A stretch of DNA of 64,000 nt from Oscillospiraceae bacterium (GCA_009784725.1 WQXS01000004.1:1-64000), one strand, 5' to 3'. Positions 32,002-42,581 are shown, counted from the first letter of the stretch. Notes: generated by a model not told the origin, from the letters alone. Program-made: numbers and translations.

Positions 32002-35000
32002 ATGAGAAATAAAATGAAAGTTTACAAAACACTCCCGGACGGGACACAAATAGTTGAATATGAAGATTCGCTCGCCGAAGCTGTTGCCGATATGTGGAAC
32101 AGGAGCGGTGAAGGCTGGGGCGGGTCGTTTGATAACGGTGTATACACCGCTGAGCGTGTAAGGGCTAAGCGGGCGGGCGGTATGTTCTTTAATGTGTATA
32201 TAGCAATGAAGGACGGCGAAGCTCTCGGGTATTGCAGCTTTAACAGGTATTATAAAGATGCAGATACGGCTTATGTTCATCTGTTGAATGTTCGCCCCGA
32301 CTATCACGGCAAAGGACTTGGCAAGGAACTTGTTTTAATGTGTGTCAACGAGACAATTGCAAGAGGCATGCCGAGGCTCGATATTCACACATGGCCGGGA
32401 AATACTAAGGCTGTACCGATGTACAAAAAGTGCGGTTATTTCTGGGAAGACCGCACCGACACTACACATCTGAGTAATTTTATCCCGACAGTACTTGGAT
32501 CAGAGGCAACAAAAGATTTCTTTGAAACTGCCGATTGGTATGCCGACTCAACACGTAAAATAGATATAAACCCGGATGGCAAAAAAGTAAATAAATTTGA
32601 ACTTTATGAATATCAGTGGGAAAAAGACGGTAAGCATCTGCGTGTCGGATTTGAAAAAACAGGACGCAGGATTAACTTGATTGAAACAGATGATTATAAG
32701 ATAGAACTGACTGCTATGCACCATGAGCTTGCATATGGGTTAAGCTACCCTTGCAGCTTTCATGTAAAAAACAAGACAGGCAAGGAATTGAATGTTTGCA
32801 TAAACGCAAAAGATAATGATGTTATTAAATTTGAAGGCTCTTGGGATTGCAGTGTTGAAGACGAAGCAGTTTTCGATGGAAGCTTCTTTGTCGGTGCAAT
32901 TACAGAAGAGCAAGACGACATGCGAATGCACCCCTGTGTTCTTGCTGATGTGTATATAAACGGAAAACATGCTGAGTTCGGTTTGGGTATCGAGCCAAAA
33001 TTCCCTGTAGCAATAAGCCTTGGCAGAAAGCTTCAGCCTCTTAAACAAGGAATGTCCGAGAAAATTTACATCAACATAAAAAACGGGCTTTCTTCCGGTG
33101 CTGTGATAAAATTCTCACTTCCGCAAAATACATTATTACAGTTTGAGAAAAGGGATTTTAAAGTGAAGCTTGCTGACGGAAAAGATGCGTCCGTATCCGT
33201 TTCGGCAACAGTAACAGGCTGCGGTTACAGCGGCGACCCTATGACCTGTGAAATCACCATGGATAACGGCGAAGCTGTCAGCATAACCCGCCCGCTGCAC
33301 ATTGTTAACCAGGGTATTAACGAACAGTTTGAATTTGAACATGAGGACTATTATGCGGCTGCCAACGGTTTGTGGAGATTGGCTCTTAACAAACAAAACA
33401 ACGATTTTTGGTTTGACCGCATTGTTTCATCGGGTTTTGTCTGCTTCCAGGTTTCAAAACTCGGCATGCCTTATGATGATGAGTTTAATATAGCAAAGCC
33501 TTCAGACATAAGAGTGACAAACGAGGGAAGCTTCACCAGATTTGAAGCCGATTATACATCAGAAAAATTTATCGGAGCTGTTTTGACCGAAATTTATCTT
33601 TTCGATTCTGCCGGTACAATAAAACGTAGTCACAGGGTAAAAAACATAGGAAAATCCGCACTTGAGCTTTCATTAATGACTCAGTTCTGGTCCAATGTCG
33701 GCAGAAGAGCTATATTCCCTTATGATGGCGGTGTCCATGAAGTAGCTGATAAAATGAACTTTGGTTTTGATACTCTTGATAAAGAGAAAATTGATGAAAA
33801 CTGGGTTTTCGACGCAAGCGGAGGCGCTCCTTCGGGAATATACTGGCCGCCGCAGTACAAACCGGATATTAACTGGGGCGATCTTATTAAGTTTGAAGTT
33901 AAGCCGGGAACGCTCATACCCGGTCAGTCCTATGAAACCGAATCGGTTGTTTATATGTGTGACGTATTTAAAGATTTTAAGGATTTTCGAAACTATGTTC
34001 TTGGCATCTTTGAGGAGAAGACACCTTTTAAACATAACCATCTGGAAATTCTGGCAAACGGCGGAAATCCCGTTGTGTCGGCAGACATGATGGAGCTCAC
34101 CGTCCGAAATAACCGCTTAAATATACGAGGCGGTACTGTTACGGTTTCTTCACCGGATGACATTTTCACCAAAGAAACACAGACAAACCCCAATGACGAG
34201 CTTAAAGCGGAGAACGTCTTTTCAGTGCCTGTCAGACGGGAACCATCAGGTATAGGAACAGCTGATTTTTCTCTGTTTCTGTCGGGATTTGAAGCAAAGT
34301 ACAGCCGCACATTATTAATGCAGGACAATACATTAATAAGCACTGCAGAAAAAGACAGTGTATTTACTGTAGAAAACGGCAGCTTGCGATTTGAAGCTTC
34401 TCCCGGATTCTCCGAGGCGTTATATTCATTAAAACTTAAAGGCAATGAATGGATGTTTTCTAACTATCCCTCAACCGAACCATACGCATGGTGGAATCCG
34501 TTTATCGGAGGTCTTTATACCCATCTCAATAAAATGAACAACAATTTAATCTTGCGCGAAAAAATTACTGCAGCTTTTGTAACGGAAACGGACAGTCTTG
34601 GAAATGTTTGGAGCGGAATCCGTACAGATATATTTATCGAAAACTTTGACATGTACAAGGGTATGTATTATTCTTTATTTTATATGACCTTACCGGGGGT
34701 TCCTGTTATGTGTCACTACGCAAGATTGAACAATAACACCGGCAGGTATCTGGATGATGAGCTGCACTGCATGCTTATATTCTCGGGCGAAGAAAGCCTG
34801 TCTGAGATTTGCGTAGAAATGACGGATGGTGATATAAAATGTAAGGTCCACCCCGGAACCGGTGAGGAAGAATTGTTATATGACAAGCTGCTAAAAGTTT
34901 CCCGAAATAAAGATAACCCCCGCAGCGAAAAGCTTTATATCTACAAGGATTCTGGGCAGTATAACGGGAAGCATCAGTTTGACTTTGACAACAAAATTGC

Positions 35001-35133
35001 ATGCAGTTACTTCAACACAAAATACAAGCTCCCAAACGGCGGACAATTTACATCCTTGCCTATCTTCTGTATACTGACAGATAAAGATTTATCGCTTGAA
35101 AGCCTGGATGACCTCAGACGAATTTCGTTTTAG
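32002..35133 (+). CDS. GNAT acetyltransferase fused to a very large uncharacterised domain
   Basis: 1043 residues. Residues 1-150: GNAT domain with V-R-P-D-Y-H-G-K-G-L-G-K-E-L near 97 and M-Y-K-K-C-G-Y-F near 137. Residues 190-1043: mostly beta-strand, no signal peptide or membrane segment, with W-F-D-R, I-Y-W-P-P-Q and Y-A-W-W-N-P-F-I-G-G aromatic motifs. The C-terminal part has the feel of carbohydrate-active or mutarotase-like beta-sandwich proteins, but I do not recognise it. It heads a run of sugar-acid genes, so a sugar-related role is plausible. Expression likely controlled by the leader at 31733-31963. Start at ATG 32002 has only a distant AGGA; ATG 32014 is an alternative. Confidence 0.78.
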   Translation: MRNKMKVYKTLPDGTQIVEYEDSLAEAVADMWNRSGEGWGGSFDNGVYTAERVRAKRAGGMFFNVYIAMKDGEALGYCSFNRYYKDADTAYVHLLNVRPDYHGKGLGKELVLMCVNETIARGMPRLDIHTWPGNTKAVPMYKKCGYFWEDRTDTTHLSNFIPTVLGSEATKDFFETADWYADSTRKIDINPDGKKVNKFELYEYQWEKDGKHLRVGFEKTGRRINLIETDDYKIELTAMHHELAYGLSYPCSFHVKNKTGKELNVCINAKDNDVIKFEGSWDCSVEDEAVFDGSFFVGAITEEQDDMRMHPCVLADVYINGKHAEFGLGIEPKFPVAISLGRKLQPLKQGMSEKIYINIKNGLSSGAVIKFSLPQNTLLQFEKRDFKVKLADGKDASVSVSATVTGCGYSGDPMTCEITMDNGEAVSITRPLHIVNQGINEQFEFEHEDYYAAANGLWRLALNKQNNDFWFDRIVSSGFVCFQVSKLGMPYDDEFNIAKPSDIRVTNEGSFTRFEADYTSEKFIGAVLTEIYLFDSAGTIKRSHRVKNIGKSALELSLMTQFWSNVGRRAIFPYDGGVHEVADKMNFGFDTLDKEKIDENWVFDASGGAPSGIYWPPQYKPDINWGDLIKFEVKPGTLIPGQSYETESVVYMCDVFKDFKDFRNYVLGIFEEKTPFKHNHLEILANGGNPVVSADMMELTVRNNRLNIRGGTVTVSSPDDIFTKETQTNPNDELKAENVFSVPVRREPSGIGTADFSLFLSGFEAKYSRTLLMQDNTLISTAEKDSVFTVENGSLRFEASPGFSEALYSLKLKGNEWMFSNYPSTEPYAWWNPFIGGLYTHLNKMNNNLILREKITAAFVTETDSLGNVWSGIRTDIFIENFDMYKGMYYSLFYMTLPGVPVMCHYARLNNNTGRYLDDELHCMLIFSGEESLSEICVEMTDGDIKCKVHPGTGEEELLYDKLLKVSRNKDNPRSEKLYIYKDSGQYNGKHQFDFDNKIACSYFNTKYKLPNGGQFTSLPIFCILTDKDLSLESLDDLRRISF

Positions 35134-35163
35134 TATAAGTTATAATATAAAGGGGGAACCGTC

Positions 35164-36015
35164 TTGAAAATCATTGACGCTCATGTGCATTATTCTCAAA
35201 TTAAATCTTTTAAGGATTGTGCGGAGAGTACTTCAATGGTTGACTACTCAAAGCAGGGGTTCATTGATGAATCTGCAGCTAATAAAGTTGTAAAATCCGT
35301 TTGTATGGGTCTTACAGAGACAACCCCGGGAGGTTTCCCTGATATTAAGTCGGAGATGCCTATGACCGCAGACCTTGATGCTGCACTGCCCCCGGGGATG
35401 TCTTTATGCCTCGGTATAAATCCGCATACACTTAACAAACGCTCCCTCGCGAAAACCGAGGATATGATAAAAAACAACAAATGTGTTGTCGGAATGAAAA
35501 TATATGCAGGGTACTATCATGTTGATATAACAGACTCCATGTATAACCCTGTATATAACCTTGCCGAAAAATATGACCTTACAATTGTAATTCATACAGG
35601 TGAAACTTTTTCCGAAAGAGGTTTATTGAAATACTCACATCCGTTATGTGTCGATGAGCTTGCGGTTAACCGTCCGTCGTTGAGAATCGTTGCTTGTCAC
35701 ATGGGGGTTCCGTGGGTTTTTGATGCTTGTGAAGTAGCTGTAAAAAATCCTAATGTATACCTTGATATTTCAGGTATGCTTGTAGGTAATACCGAATTTA
35801 TTTACCAAATGGCAAACACACCTCTTTTGTTAAACAGATACAAAGAGTCTCTTGTCTTTATGCAAAGATATGACAAGGTTTTATACGGTACAGACTGGCC
35901 TTTGGTTCCTATGGGTGCATATATAGATTTTTGCAAGGAGCTTGTTCCCGCCGAGTTTCATAAGGATGTGTTTTATCAAAATGCATTGAATGTGTATAAA
36001 CTTGATGGCAGATAG
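35164..36015 (+). CDS. amidohydrolase family protein
   Basis: 283 residues, amidohydrolase_2-type TIM barrel. Metal ligands visible: D-A-H-V-H near residue 5, V-G-M-K-I-Y near 110, V-I-H-T-G near 142, A-C-H-M-G near 178, G-T-D-W-P near 244. TTG start 7 nt after GGGGGAA. 30 nt after the fusion gene and 55 nt before uxaC, so part of the same transcript. Likely hydrolyses or decarboxylates a sugar-acid-type compound; exact substrate unknown. Confidence 0.82.
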   Translation: MKIIDAHVHYSQIKSFKDCAESTSMVDYSKQGFIDESAANKVVKSVCMGLTETTPGGFPDIKSEMPMTADLDAALPPGMSLCLGINPHTLNKRSLAKTEDMIKNNKCVVGMKIYAGYYHVDITDSMYNPVYNLAEKYDLTIVIHTGETFSERGLLKYSHPLCVDELAVNRPSLRIVACHMGVPWVFDACEVAVKNPNVYLDISGMLVGNTEFIYQMANTPLLLNRYKESLVFMQRYDKVLYGTDWPLVPMGAYIDFCKELVPAEFHKDVFYQNALNVYKLDGR

Positions 36016-36070
36016 AAAGCCTCGGGTACAATTAAAATTGAAAGTTAACGGATATGAAAGGTTAACAGAA

Positions 36071-37477
36071 ATGAAAAAATTTTTGGATAATGATTTTTTG
36101 CTTGAAACCAAAACTGCTCAAAGGCTTTTTCATGATTATGCGGATAAAATGCCGATTATTGACTACCATTGCCATGTATCTCCGCGCGAAATTGCCATGG
36201 ATATAAAGCTCGGTAACATTGCAGAAGCATGGCTCGGCGACGACCACTACAAGTGGAGAATGATCCGTGCATGCGGGGTTCCGGAAAAGTATATTACCGG
36301 TGATGCATCACCCCGGGAGAAATTTCAAAAATTCGCCGAAGCTTTGCCGTACGCTATCGGCAACCCCTTATATCATTGGACTCATCTTGAACTCAGGCGT
36401 TATTTCGATTGTGATTTGGAAATAAATGCCAAAAACGCCGAAAAGATATGGGAGCTTTGCAATGCCCGTCTTTCCGGCGATGACATGAGTGTCCGGAATA
36501 TTATCAGAAAATCAAATGTTACTCATATCTGCACAACCGACGACCCTGTCGATAATCTTGAGTGGCACAAAAGTATGTCGGATGATAAATCCTGGGAGGT
36601 AAAAGTGCTTCCCGCATTTCGCCCCGATAAAGCAATCTCTGTAGAAAGTCCCGATTTTTCCGGTTATATCTCTACATTATCACGTGAGTCAGGCATAGAC
36701 GTTAAATCCATTGATAATTTACATTCCGCTCTTAAAAACCGTATGGATTATTTTTCAACCTTAGGTTGTGTAACCTCCGACCACGGACTTGATTATATTC
36801 CGTGGGTAGAGGGCTGTGAGGATAAAGCCGATGCGATACTGTTAAACGCTCTTACCGGCAGTAAGCTTAAAAAGGCCGATGTTGATGCCTTTAAGTCGGC
36901 AATGATGGTATTTTTGGCAAAGGAATACGCAAGGCGCGGCTGGGTTATGCAAATTCACTTTAATGTTGCAAGAAGTGTTAACGCCGTAATGTTAAACAGT
37001 GCCGGCCCGAACACCGGCTTTGACAGCATTTCGGGAAAAGACAACAGTTATGCGCTTTATAAGCTGTTAGATACTATTAACTCTGCAGGCGGTCTTCCAA
37101 AAACTGTGCTTTATTCATTAAATCCAAACGATGATACTTTTCTTGCAACTGCAGCAGGCTCTTTTCAAGCTCCCGGTATACCCGGTAAAATTCAACATGG
37201 AAGCGCATGGTGGCATAATGATACAAAAACAGGCATGCAGCAGCAATTGACAACCCTTGCAAACCTCGGTGTGCTTGGCAATTTCATCGGTATGCTGACA
37301 GACGGACGCAGCTTTTTATCATACACAAGGCATGAATATTTTCGCCGAATACTATGCAACCTTATAGGCGGATGGGTGGAAAACGGTGAATATCCGGATG
37401 ATATCGAATTTTTAGGCAAACTGGTTCAGGATATATCATATAATAATGTAAAAAGATATATGAGCTTTACTGATTGA
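36071..37477 (+). CDS. uxaC: glucuronate/galacturonate isomerase UxaC
   Basis: 468 residues, full length. Y-H-C-H-V-S-P-R near residue 30, C-T-T-D-D-P near 180, D-H-G-L near 262, H-F-N-V-A-R near 323 and Q-H-G-S-A-W-W near 402 follow the uronate isomerase family. Converts D-glucuronate to fructuronate or galacturonate to tagaturonate. ATG 36071 with GAAAGG about 8 nt upstream; the longer frame overlaps the upstream gene. Uxa/Uxu oxidoreductase and dehydratase are not in the window. Confidence 0.93.
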   Translation: MKKFLDNDFLLETKTAQRLFHDYADKMPIIDYHCHVSPREIAMDIKLGNIAEAWLGDDHYKWRMIRACGVPEKYITGDASPREKFQKFAEALPYAIGNPLYHWTHLELRRYFDCDLEINAKNAEKIWELCNARLSGDDMSVRNIIRKSNVTHICTTDDPVDNLEWHKSMSDDKSWEVKVLPAFRPDKAISVESPDFSGYISTLSRESGIDVKSIDNLHSALKNRMDYFSTLGCVTSDHGLDYIPWVEGCEDKADAILLNALTGSKLKKADVDAFKSAMMVFLAKEYARRGWVMQIHFNVARSVNAVMLNSAGPNTGFDSISGKDNSYALYKLLDTINSAGGLPKTVLYSLNPNDDTFLATAAGSFQAPGIPGKIQHGSAWWHNDTKTGMQQQLTTLANLGVLGNFIGMLTDGRSFLSYTRHEYFRRILCNLIGGWVENGEYPDDIEFLGKLVQDISYNNVKRYMSFTD

Positions 37478-37490
37478 GAGGAACATTACT

Positions 37491-40166
37491 TTGGGAAACA
37501 CTTTTTTCAATAAGAATATTGAATCATCTTTGAGTGACTTAAGTGTTGATGTATCAACAGGGCTTTCGGATGATGAAGTAATAAAAAGACTTGAGACATA
37601 CGGTCCGAACAAACTTAAGAGTGCAAAAAGAAGGTCCTTGCTTCTCAGGATTCTTGACCAGTTTAAGGATTTTCTTGTAATAATTCTGATTGCAGCAGCC
37701 ATTATTTCTGTTGTTGTAGGTGATGGGCTTAAAGACGCAATCATAATTATTGCAATTGTTATAATTAATATGATTATCGGAATCACTCAGGAGAACAAAG
37801 CGGACAATGCTTTAAAAGAGCTGAAAAATATGTCAAGCCCCAAAGCAAAAGTTAAAAGAAACGGTCAGATAATTAAGATAGATTCTGTTGATGTTGCTCA
37901 CGGAGATGTTGTTATCTTAGACGCAGGAGATTATATCCCTGCCGATATCCGTTTAACAGAAAGCATGAATCTGCGAATAGACGAATCCTCGCTAACCGGT
38001 GAGTCAGTGCCTGTCAGTAAGGATGCAGAAATTGTTTTGGAAGAAAATACTTCTATCGGGGACAGAAAAAACCTTGCGTATATGGGAACCGTTGTTACAT
38101 ACGGCAGAGGTGCCGGTGTTGTGTATGCAACCGGTATGGACACCGAAATGGGTAAAATTGCGACCATTCTCGGTCAAACCGATGAAGCAAACACTCCTTT
38201 GCAGGATAAGTTGAACAGCATGGCGAAGACATTGGGCATTCTATGTATTGTTACATGTGTTTTTGTTTTCTTGATTGCAATAGTATACAACTATTTTGGG
38301 TTCGGTGACCCGAGAGACCTTGTTGAAATGTTAATGGTATCTGTTTCACTTGCAGTGGCAGCTGTCCCGGAAGGCATTGCAATAGTCGCAACTGTAATCC
38401 TGGCAATCGGCGTTCAGAAAATGGTTAAGTCACATGTAATCGTAAAGCGCCTTCGTGCCGTTGAAACACTCGGCAGCACAACAGTTATCTGCTCGGACAA
38501 AACAGGAACCCTGACGCAAAACAAAATGACAGTGGTTAAAGTTTTTGATACGGAAACTGTATATAATGTTACAGGGGTTGGTTATAGCGCAGACGGGGAG
38601 ATAACCTCCGACTCTCCTGTTTCCGCTAATATTCCATTGATGGCAGAAATCGGCGTTCTGTGTAATGATGCTCTTTATGATAAGAAAAATTCCAAAATAA
38701 TCGGAGACCCGACCGAAGCGGCTATGCTTGTTTTCGGTGCAAAGCTTGAGCTAAGCAAAGAATCCCATAATGAAAAAAATAAACGTGTACAGGAGATTCC
38801 GTTTGATTCGGCAAGGAAAATGATGTCAACATATAACCTTGGTTCAGACAAGGTTATCATGAATGTTAAAGGTGCTCCGGACGGAATAATATCACGTTCA
38901 TCAAAGGTTTTTATAAACGGAGATGTTCAACCCATGACCGACGATATCCGTACAAGGCTGATAAAACAAAACGAGGAGTTTGCCGCAGCTGCTCTGCGTG
39001 TTTTGGCTTTTGCGTATAAAGAATATGATGATTCGGAAGCGATTGATAATAATGAAGATGATTTAATTTATGTCGGCATGATGTGCCTTATTGACCCGCC
39101 GCGCGAGGAGGTAAAAGCCTCGGTTGAGCAATGCCATACTGCAGGAATAACGGTAAAAATGATTACCGGAGACCATAAAATAACTGCGGCTGCAATAGCC
39201 TGTTCACTCGGGATTATCCGCGAGGGAGATGAGGTTTTAGACGGTAATGACCTTAATAATATGTCCGACGAGACCCTTGCACAAAAAGTACAAACTGTTA
39301 ATGTTTTTGCAAGAGTATCACCCGAGCATAAGGTTCGCATTGTTACGGCAATTAAAGAATGCAACAATATTGTGGCTATGACCGGCGACGGTGTAAATGA
39401 TGCGCCTTCACTTAAAAAGGCAGATATCGGAATTGCAATGGGAATTACCGGTACTGACGTTACAAAGGAAGCCGCCGATATGATTTTGACGGATGATAAT
39501 TTTGTCAGTATTGTAGGTGCCGTTGAACAAGGGCGGACGATTTACGGAAACATCAGAAAAGTAACCGGTTATCTGCTCGGATGTAATGTAGGCGAAATTT
39601 TCATCATACTGCTTGCAATCGTTATAGGATGGCCCGTGCCGCTTATTGCTACTCAGCTGTTATTTTTGAATCTTCTCACCGATGCGTTTCCCGCATTTGC
39701 TCTTGGTATGGAGCGTAAAGAAAAAGGAATCATGAAGTTAAAGCCAAGAGACCCGAAAGAGGCAATTATTAACAAAAGCATGATGAGCTCTGTTATAATA
39801 AGAGCGGCTTTCGTTTGTATCAGCGCACTTGGTGCATTTATGTACGGGTTTTATTTGCTGGACGATTATATAACAGCAATGAGTATGTGCTTCTTTACAT
39901 TGGTTGCATGTGAGCTGCTTGTGGTTTATCCTTCAAAAACCGATGCATTTATGGGACTTAGCGGCAGGTTGTTCGGAAATAAATTTCTTAATATATCCGT
40001 GCTTTTGTCGTTTTTAATTCTTATTGCCGTTATGTATATACCGGTATTAAACGATTTGTTTACAACGGTTCCTCTCGATATCGGGCAGCTTCTTGTAAGT
40101 ATGGGCTTTGTGCTTGTTTCGGTTTTCGGGTTTGAAGTGTCAAAGCTTGTTTTCAGATCGAAGTAA
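37491..40166 (+). CDS. P-type cation-transporting ATPase, calcium-pump type
   Basis: 891 residues. Actuator T-G-E-S near 168, phosphorylation D-K-T-G-T-L-T near 332, M4 motif V-P-E-G-I near 288, hinge G-D-G-V-N-D-A-P near 628, and a C-terminal set of six helices (type II). The N-terminal cation-ATPase domain is present. Pumps Ca2+ or a related cation out of the cell. TTG start with GAGAGGA 8 nt upstream, 13 nt after uxaC: translationally part of the sugar-acid operon, an odd partner. Confidence 0.92.
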   Translation: MGNTFFNKNIESSLSDLSVDVSTGLSDDEVIKRLETYGPNKLKSAKRRSLLLRILDQFKDFLVIILIAAAIISVVVGDGLKDAIIIIAIVIINMIIGITQENKADNALKELKNMSSPKAKVKRNGQIIKIDSVDVAHGDVVILDAGDYIPADIRLTESMNLRIDESSLTGESVPVSKDAEIVLEENTSIGDRKNLAYMGTVVTYGRGAGVVYATGMDTEMGKIATILGQTDEANTPLQDKLNSMAKTLGILCIVTCVFVFLIAIVYNYFGFGDPRDLVEMLMVSVSLAVAAVPEGIAIVATVILAIGVQKMVKSHVIVKRLRAVETLGSTTVICSDKTGTLTQNKMTVVKVFDTETVYNVTGVGYSADGEITSDSPVSANIPLMAEIGVLCNDALYDKKNSKIIGDPTEAAMLVFGAKLELSKESHNEKNKRVQEIPFDSARKMMSTYNLGSDKVIMNVKGAPDGIISRSSKVFINGDVQPMTDDIRTRLIKQNEEFAAAALRVLAFAYKEYDDSEAIDNNEDDLIYVGMMCLIDPPREEVKASVEQCHTAGITVKMITGDHKITAAAIACSLGIIREGDEVLDGNDLNNMSDETLAQKVQTVNVFARVSPEHKVRIVTAIKECNNIVAMTGDGVNDAPSLKKADIGIAMGITGTDVTKEAADMILTDDNFVSIVGAVEQGRTIYGNIRKVTGYLLGCNVGEIFIILLAIVIGWPVPLIATQLLFLNLLTDAFPAFALGMERKEKGIMKLKPRDPKEAIINKSMMSSVIIRAAFVCISALGAFMYGFYLLDDYITAMSMCFFTLVACELLVVYPSKTDAFMGLSGRLFGNKFLNISVLLSFLILIAVMYIPVLNDLFTTVPLDIGQLLVSMGFVLVSVFGFEVSKLVFRSK

Positions 40167-40176
40167 GGAAGAATTT

Positions 40177-41445
40177 ATGGTTAATACCGGAACAATAATA
40201 GTTGAAAACAACGGAGAAGCGCTTAATTACCGGCAGCTTAAAGAAGGTATAGCAAAATCGCTGGAAGGAAGAACTTTTAAAAAGGTTCTGCTTGTTCCGC
40301 CCGATATTACACGGCCTAATTCCGGTGCGGGAGATATTATTTCAATATATGAATCTTTACTTGGTAATGCGCATATAGATGTTTTGCCCGCACTGGGAAC
40401 GCATAAACCAATGACAAGAGATGAGCAAATTAGTTTCTTTGGTGAATCACTCCCGAAAGAGCGGTTCCTTGTTCATAACTGGCGAAGCGGAGTAACAAAG
40501 ATCGGAACAGTTCCTGCAGCTTTTATTGCAGAGGTTTCCGGCGGGCTTATACGGGAGGCTGTGGATGTTGAGATTTCCGATTATCTGCTCGACCCCTCAT
40601 ATGACTTGATTTTATCAATCGGACAGGTTGTCCCTCACGAAGTTGCCGGTATGGCAAATTACACCAAAAATATTGCCGTCGGATGCGGCGGAAGCAAATT
40701 TATAAATCTTTCCCACATGCTCGGAGCCGTTTGCGGCATGGAGTCAATCATGGGTAAGGACCATTCTCCTGTCCGCAGGGTTTTTGACTATGTTCAGGAG
40801 CAGTTTTTATCAACACTTCCGCTTGAGTATGTCCTGACCGTTACAGTTACAGAAAGTGAAAAAACAAATATTCTGGGCCTTTATATCGGAAAAGACCGAA
40901 GTGCGTTTAACCGGGCTGTTGAGCTCAGTCAAAAGTATAATCTTATATATATGAAGTCCCCGATAAAGACTTGTGTTGTATGGCTCGATGAAGCGGAGTT
41001 TCATTCGACATGGCTCGGAAACAAAGCCATTTACCGCACACGTATGGCTATGGCAGATAGCGGACATCTTATTATTATTGCTCCGGGTGTTAAAATGTTC
41101 GGTGAAGATAAGGAAATTGACCGTCTGATACGAAAATTCGGCTATATCGGAAGAGATAAAATACTGGAGCTTTGTAAAACAGAAAACGAATTGCAAAATA
41201 ACCTGTCTGCCGCAGCACATTTGATACACGGCTCGACCGACGGACGCTTTAAGGTCACTTATGCAACAGAAATATTAAGCTGTGAGGATGTTGAAGGGGT
41301 TTCATTTAATTATATACCTTATAAAGAAGCCGCAAATAAGTACAATCCGGAAAAATTGAAACCCGGGTACAATACATTGTCAAACGGAGAAGAAGTGTTT
41401 TTTATTAACAACCCGGCTTTGGGGCTTTGGGCTTTGGAAAATTAA
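40177..41445 (+). CDS. LarA-like racemase/epimerase (DUF2088 family)
   Basis: 422 residues. P-P-D-I-T-R-P near residue 45, A-L-G-T-H-K-P near 75, S-I-G-Q-V-V-P-H-E near 150 and G-C-G-G-S-K-F-I near 173 fit the lactate racemase LarA fold; the lysine in the last motif is at the position that anchors the nickel-pincer nucleotide in LarA. No larB/C/E cofactor genes occur in the window. LarA relatives racemise or epimerise various 2-hydroxy acids, which suits a sugar-acid operon. ATG 40177 with AAGGAAG; a longer frame into the ATPase gene is not needed. Confidence 0.82.
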   Translation: MVNTGTIIVENNGEALNYRQLKEGIAKSLEGRTFKKVLLVPPDITRPNSGAGDIISIYESLLGNAHIDVLPALGTHKPMTRDEQISFFGESLPKERFLVHNWRSGVTKIGTVPAAFIAEVSGGLIREAVDVEISDYLLDPSYDLILSIGQVVPHEVAGMANYTKNIAVGCGGSKFINLSHMLGAVCGMESIMGKDHSPVRRVFDYVQEQFLSTLPLEYVLTVTVTESEKTNILGLYIGKDRSAFNRAVELSQKYNLIYMKSPIKTCVVWLDEAEFHSTWLGNKAIYRTRMAMADSGHLIIIAPGVKMFGEDKEIDRLIRKFGYIGRDKILELCKTENELQNNLSAAAHLIHGSTDGRFKVTYATEILSCEDVEGVSFNYIPYKEAANKYNPEKLKPGYNTLSNGEEVFFINNPALGLWALEN

Positions 41446-41486
41446 TATAATTGATTTATTCAAATTAGAAAGGTTTGGTGAAAATT

Positions 41487-42560
41487 ATGAAGCTTCGTGA
41501 AAATTGCAAATATGGTGTTGCCTGCCCTACGAGTATGGGTGTGCGTATTACCCCGCCCGGCGGCGCTCCCGTACACACAAGTAATTTATTCCATATGCAT
41601 GCAACCTCCGCCGAATCAAACGCTGTTAACATTGCTTCCTCATTGGGGTATAAGGGGCTTGTGTTGACAAATTTCGTTAAGGAAAGCCCGATATCAATAT
41701 TCATTAAAAGTGAATTGCGTAAAAGAAATATTGATTATTACGGGCCTGATATCCCTCAGGGCGGGCCGTGGGGATACCGCCATCAATTTAATCTTGCTGA
41801 CAGCGGCTTTGGTAACAGGGGTCCGCGCGCTTATAATGACAGAGCAGGTGAAGTCGGATATATATTAAATTCAAAGGACTTTGATTTTGACTTTATTTTC
41901 GGAAAGGAAGGAGTGCAAATCCTTCATTTATCGGGTCTTGTCGGTGCTATATCAGAAGATACGACCCGCTTTTGCACGGATGCAGTAAAGGCAGCAAAGA
42001 AACACGGGACACTGGTATCATTTGACCTAAATCACCGTAAGACCTTTTGGGAGGGCAGAGAAGCTGAGCTTCGAAAAAACTTTACCGAAATGGTGAGTAT
42101 GGCTGATATCCTTATCGGAAATGAGGAGGATTATCAACTCTCTCTCGGAATCGAAGGTCCTGAACATGGCGGACAGGAATTAAATGCTCAAATTGACAGG
42201 TTTAAAGAAATGATTTTCAGAGTAAAAAACACATTCCCTAATGCAAGTGTTTTTGGAAATACACTGCGGCAGGTTATTTCTGTAAATGAACATCTGTGGG
42301 GGGCGTTATCACTTTTTGGTGATACCCTATCCGTTATTGAACCAAAACCTATCCGGATACTCGACCGTATCGGCGGCGGCGACGGATTTGCAGGTGGTTT
42401 GCTTTACGGGATTTTAAGAGAAATGACACCCGAAAAAGCAACACAGTTTGCATGGGCGTGCGGCGCACTTGCAACAACAGTTTTAGAAGATTATGCATGG
42501 CCTGCAGACGAAAATGTTGTTTGGAATATCGTAAAAGGAAATGCAAGAGTAGACAGGTAG
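41487..42560 (+). CDS. kdgK: PfkB-family sugar kinase, 2-keto-3-deoxygluconate kinase-like
   Basis: 357 residues, ribokinase fold. Substrate-side H-T-S-N-L-F near residue 30, S-F-D-L-N-H-R near 180, ATP site/catalytic D-R-I-G-G-G-D-G-F near 285 (the catalytic Asp is retained in the GGGD variant common in KDG kinases). Would phosphorylate KDG formed from uronates. ATG 41487 preferred because GGTGA is 5-6 nt upstream. Symbol is by best guess. Confidence 0.8.
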   Translation: MKLRENCKYGVACPTSMGVRITPPGGAPVHTSNLFHMHATSAESNAVNIASSLGYKGLVLTNFVKESPISIFIKSELRKRNIDYYGPDIPQGGPWGYRHQFNLADSGFGNRGPRAYNDRAGEVGYILNSKDFDFDFIFGKEGVQILHLSGLVGAISEDTTRFCTDAVKAAKKHGTLVSFDLNHRKTFWEGREAELRKNFTEMVSMADILIGNEEDYQLSLGIEGPEHGGQELNAQIDRFKEMIFRVKNTFPNASVFGNTLRQVISVNEHLWGALSLFGDTLSVIEPKPIRILDRIGGGDGFAGGLLYGILREMTPEKATQFAWACGALATTVLEDYAWPADENVVWNIVKGNARVDR

Positions 42561-42581
42561 TAAGCGAAGGGGATGGATTTA

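Noticed and set aside
33993-34445. 150-codon minus-strand frame inside the large GNAT fusion gene
   Set aside because: Antisense shadow; serine-rich mirror of the real frame.
40108-40176. longer LarA-like protein starting inside the ATPase gene
   Set aside because: The extra 23 residues are the ATPase 3' end in another frame; AAGGAAG before ATG 40177 decides the start.
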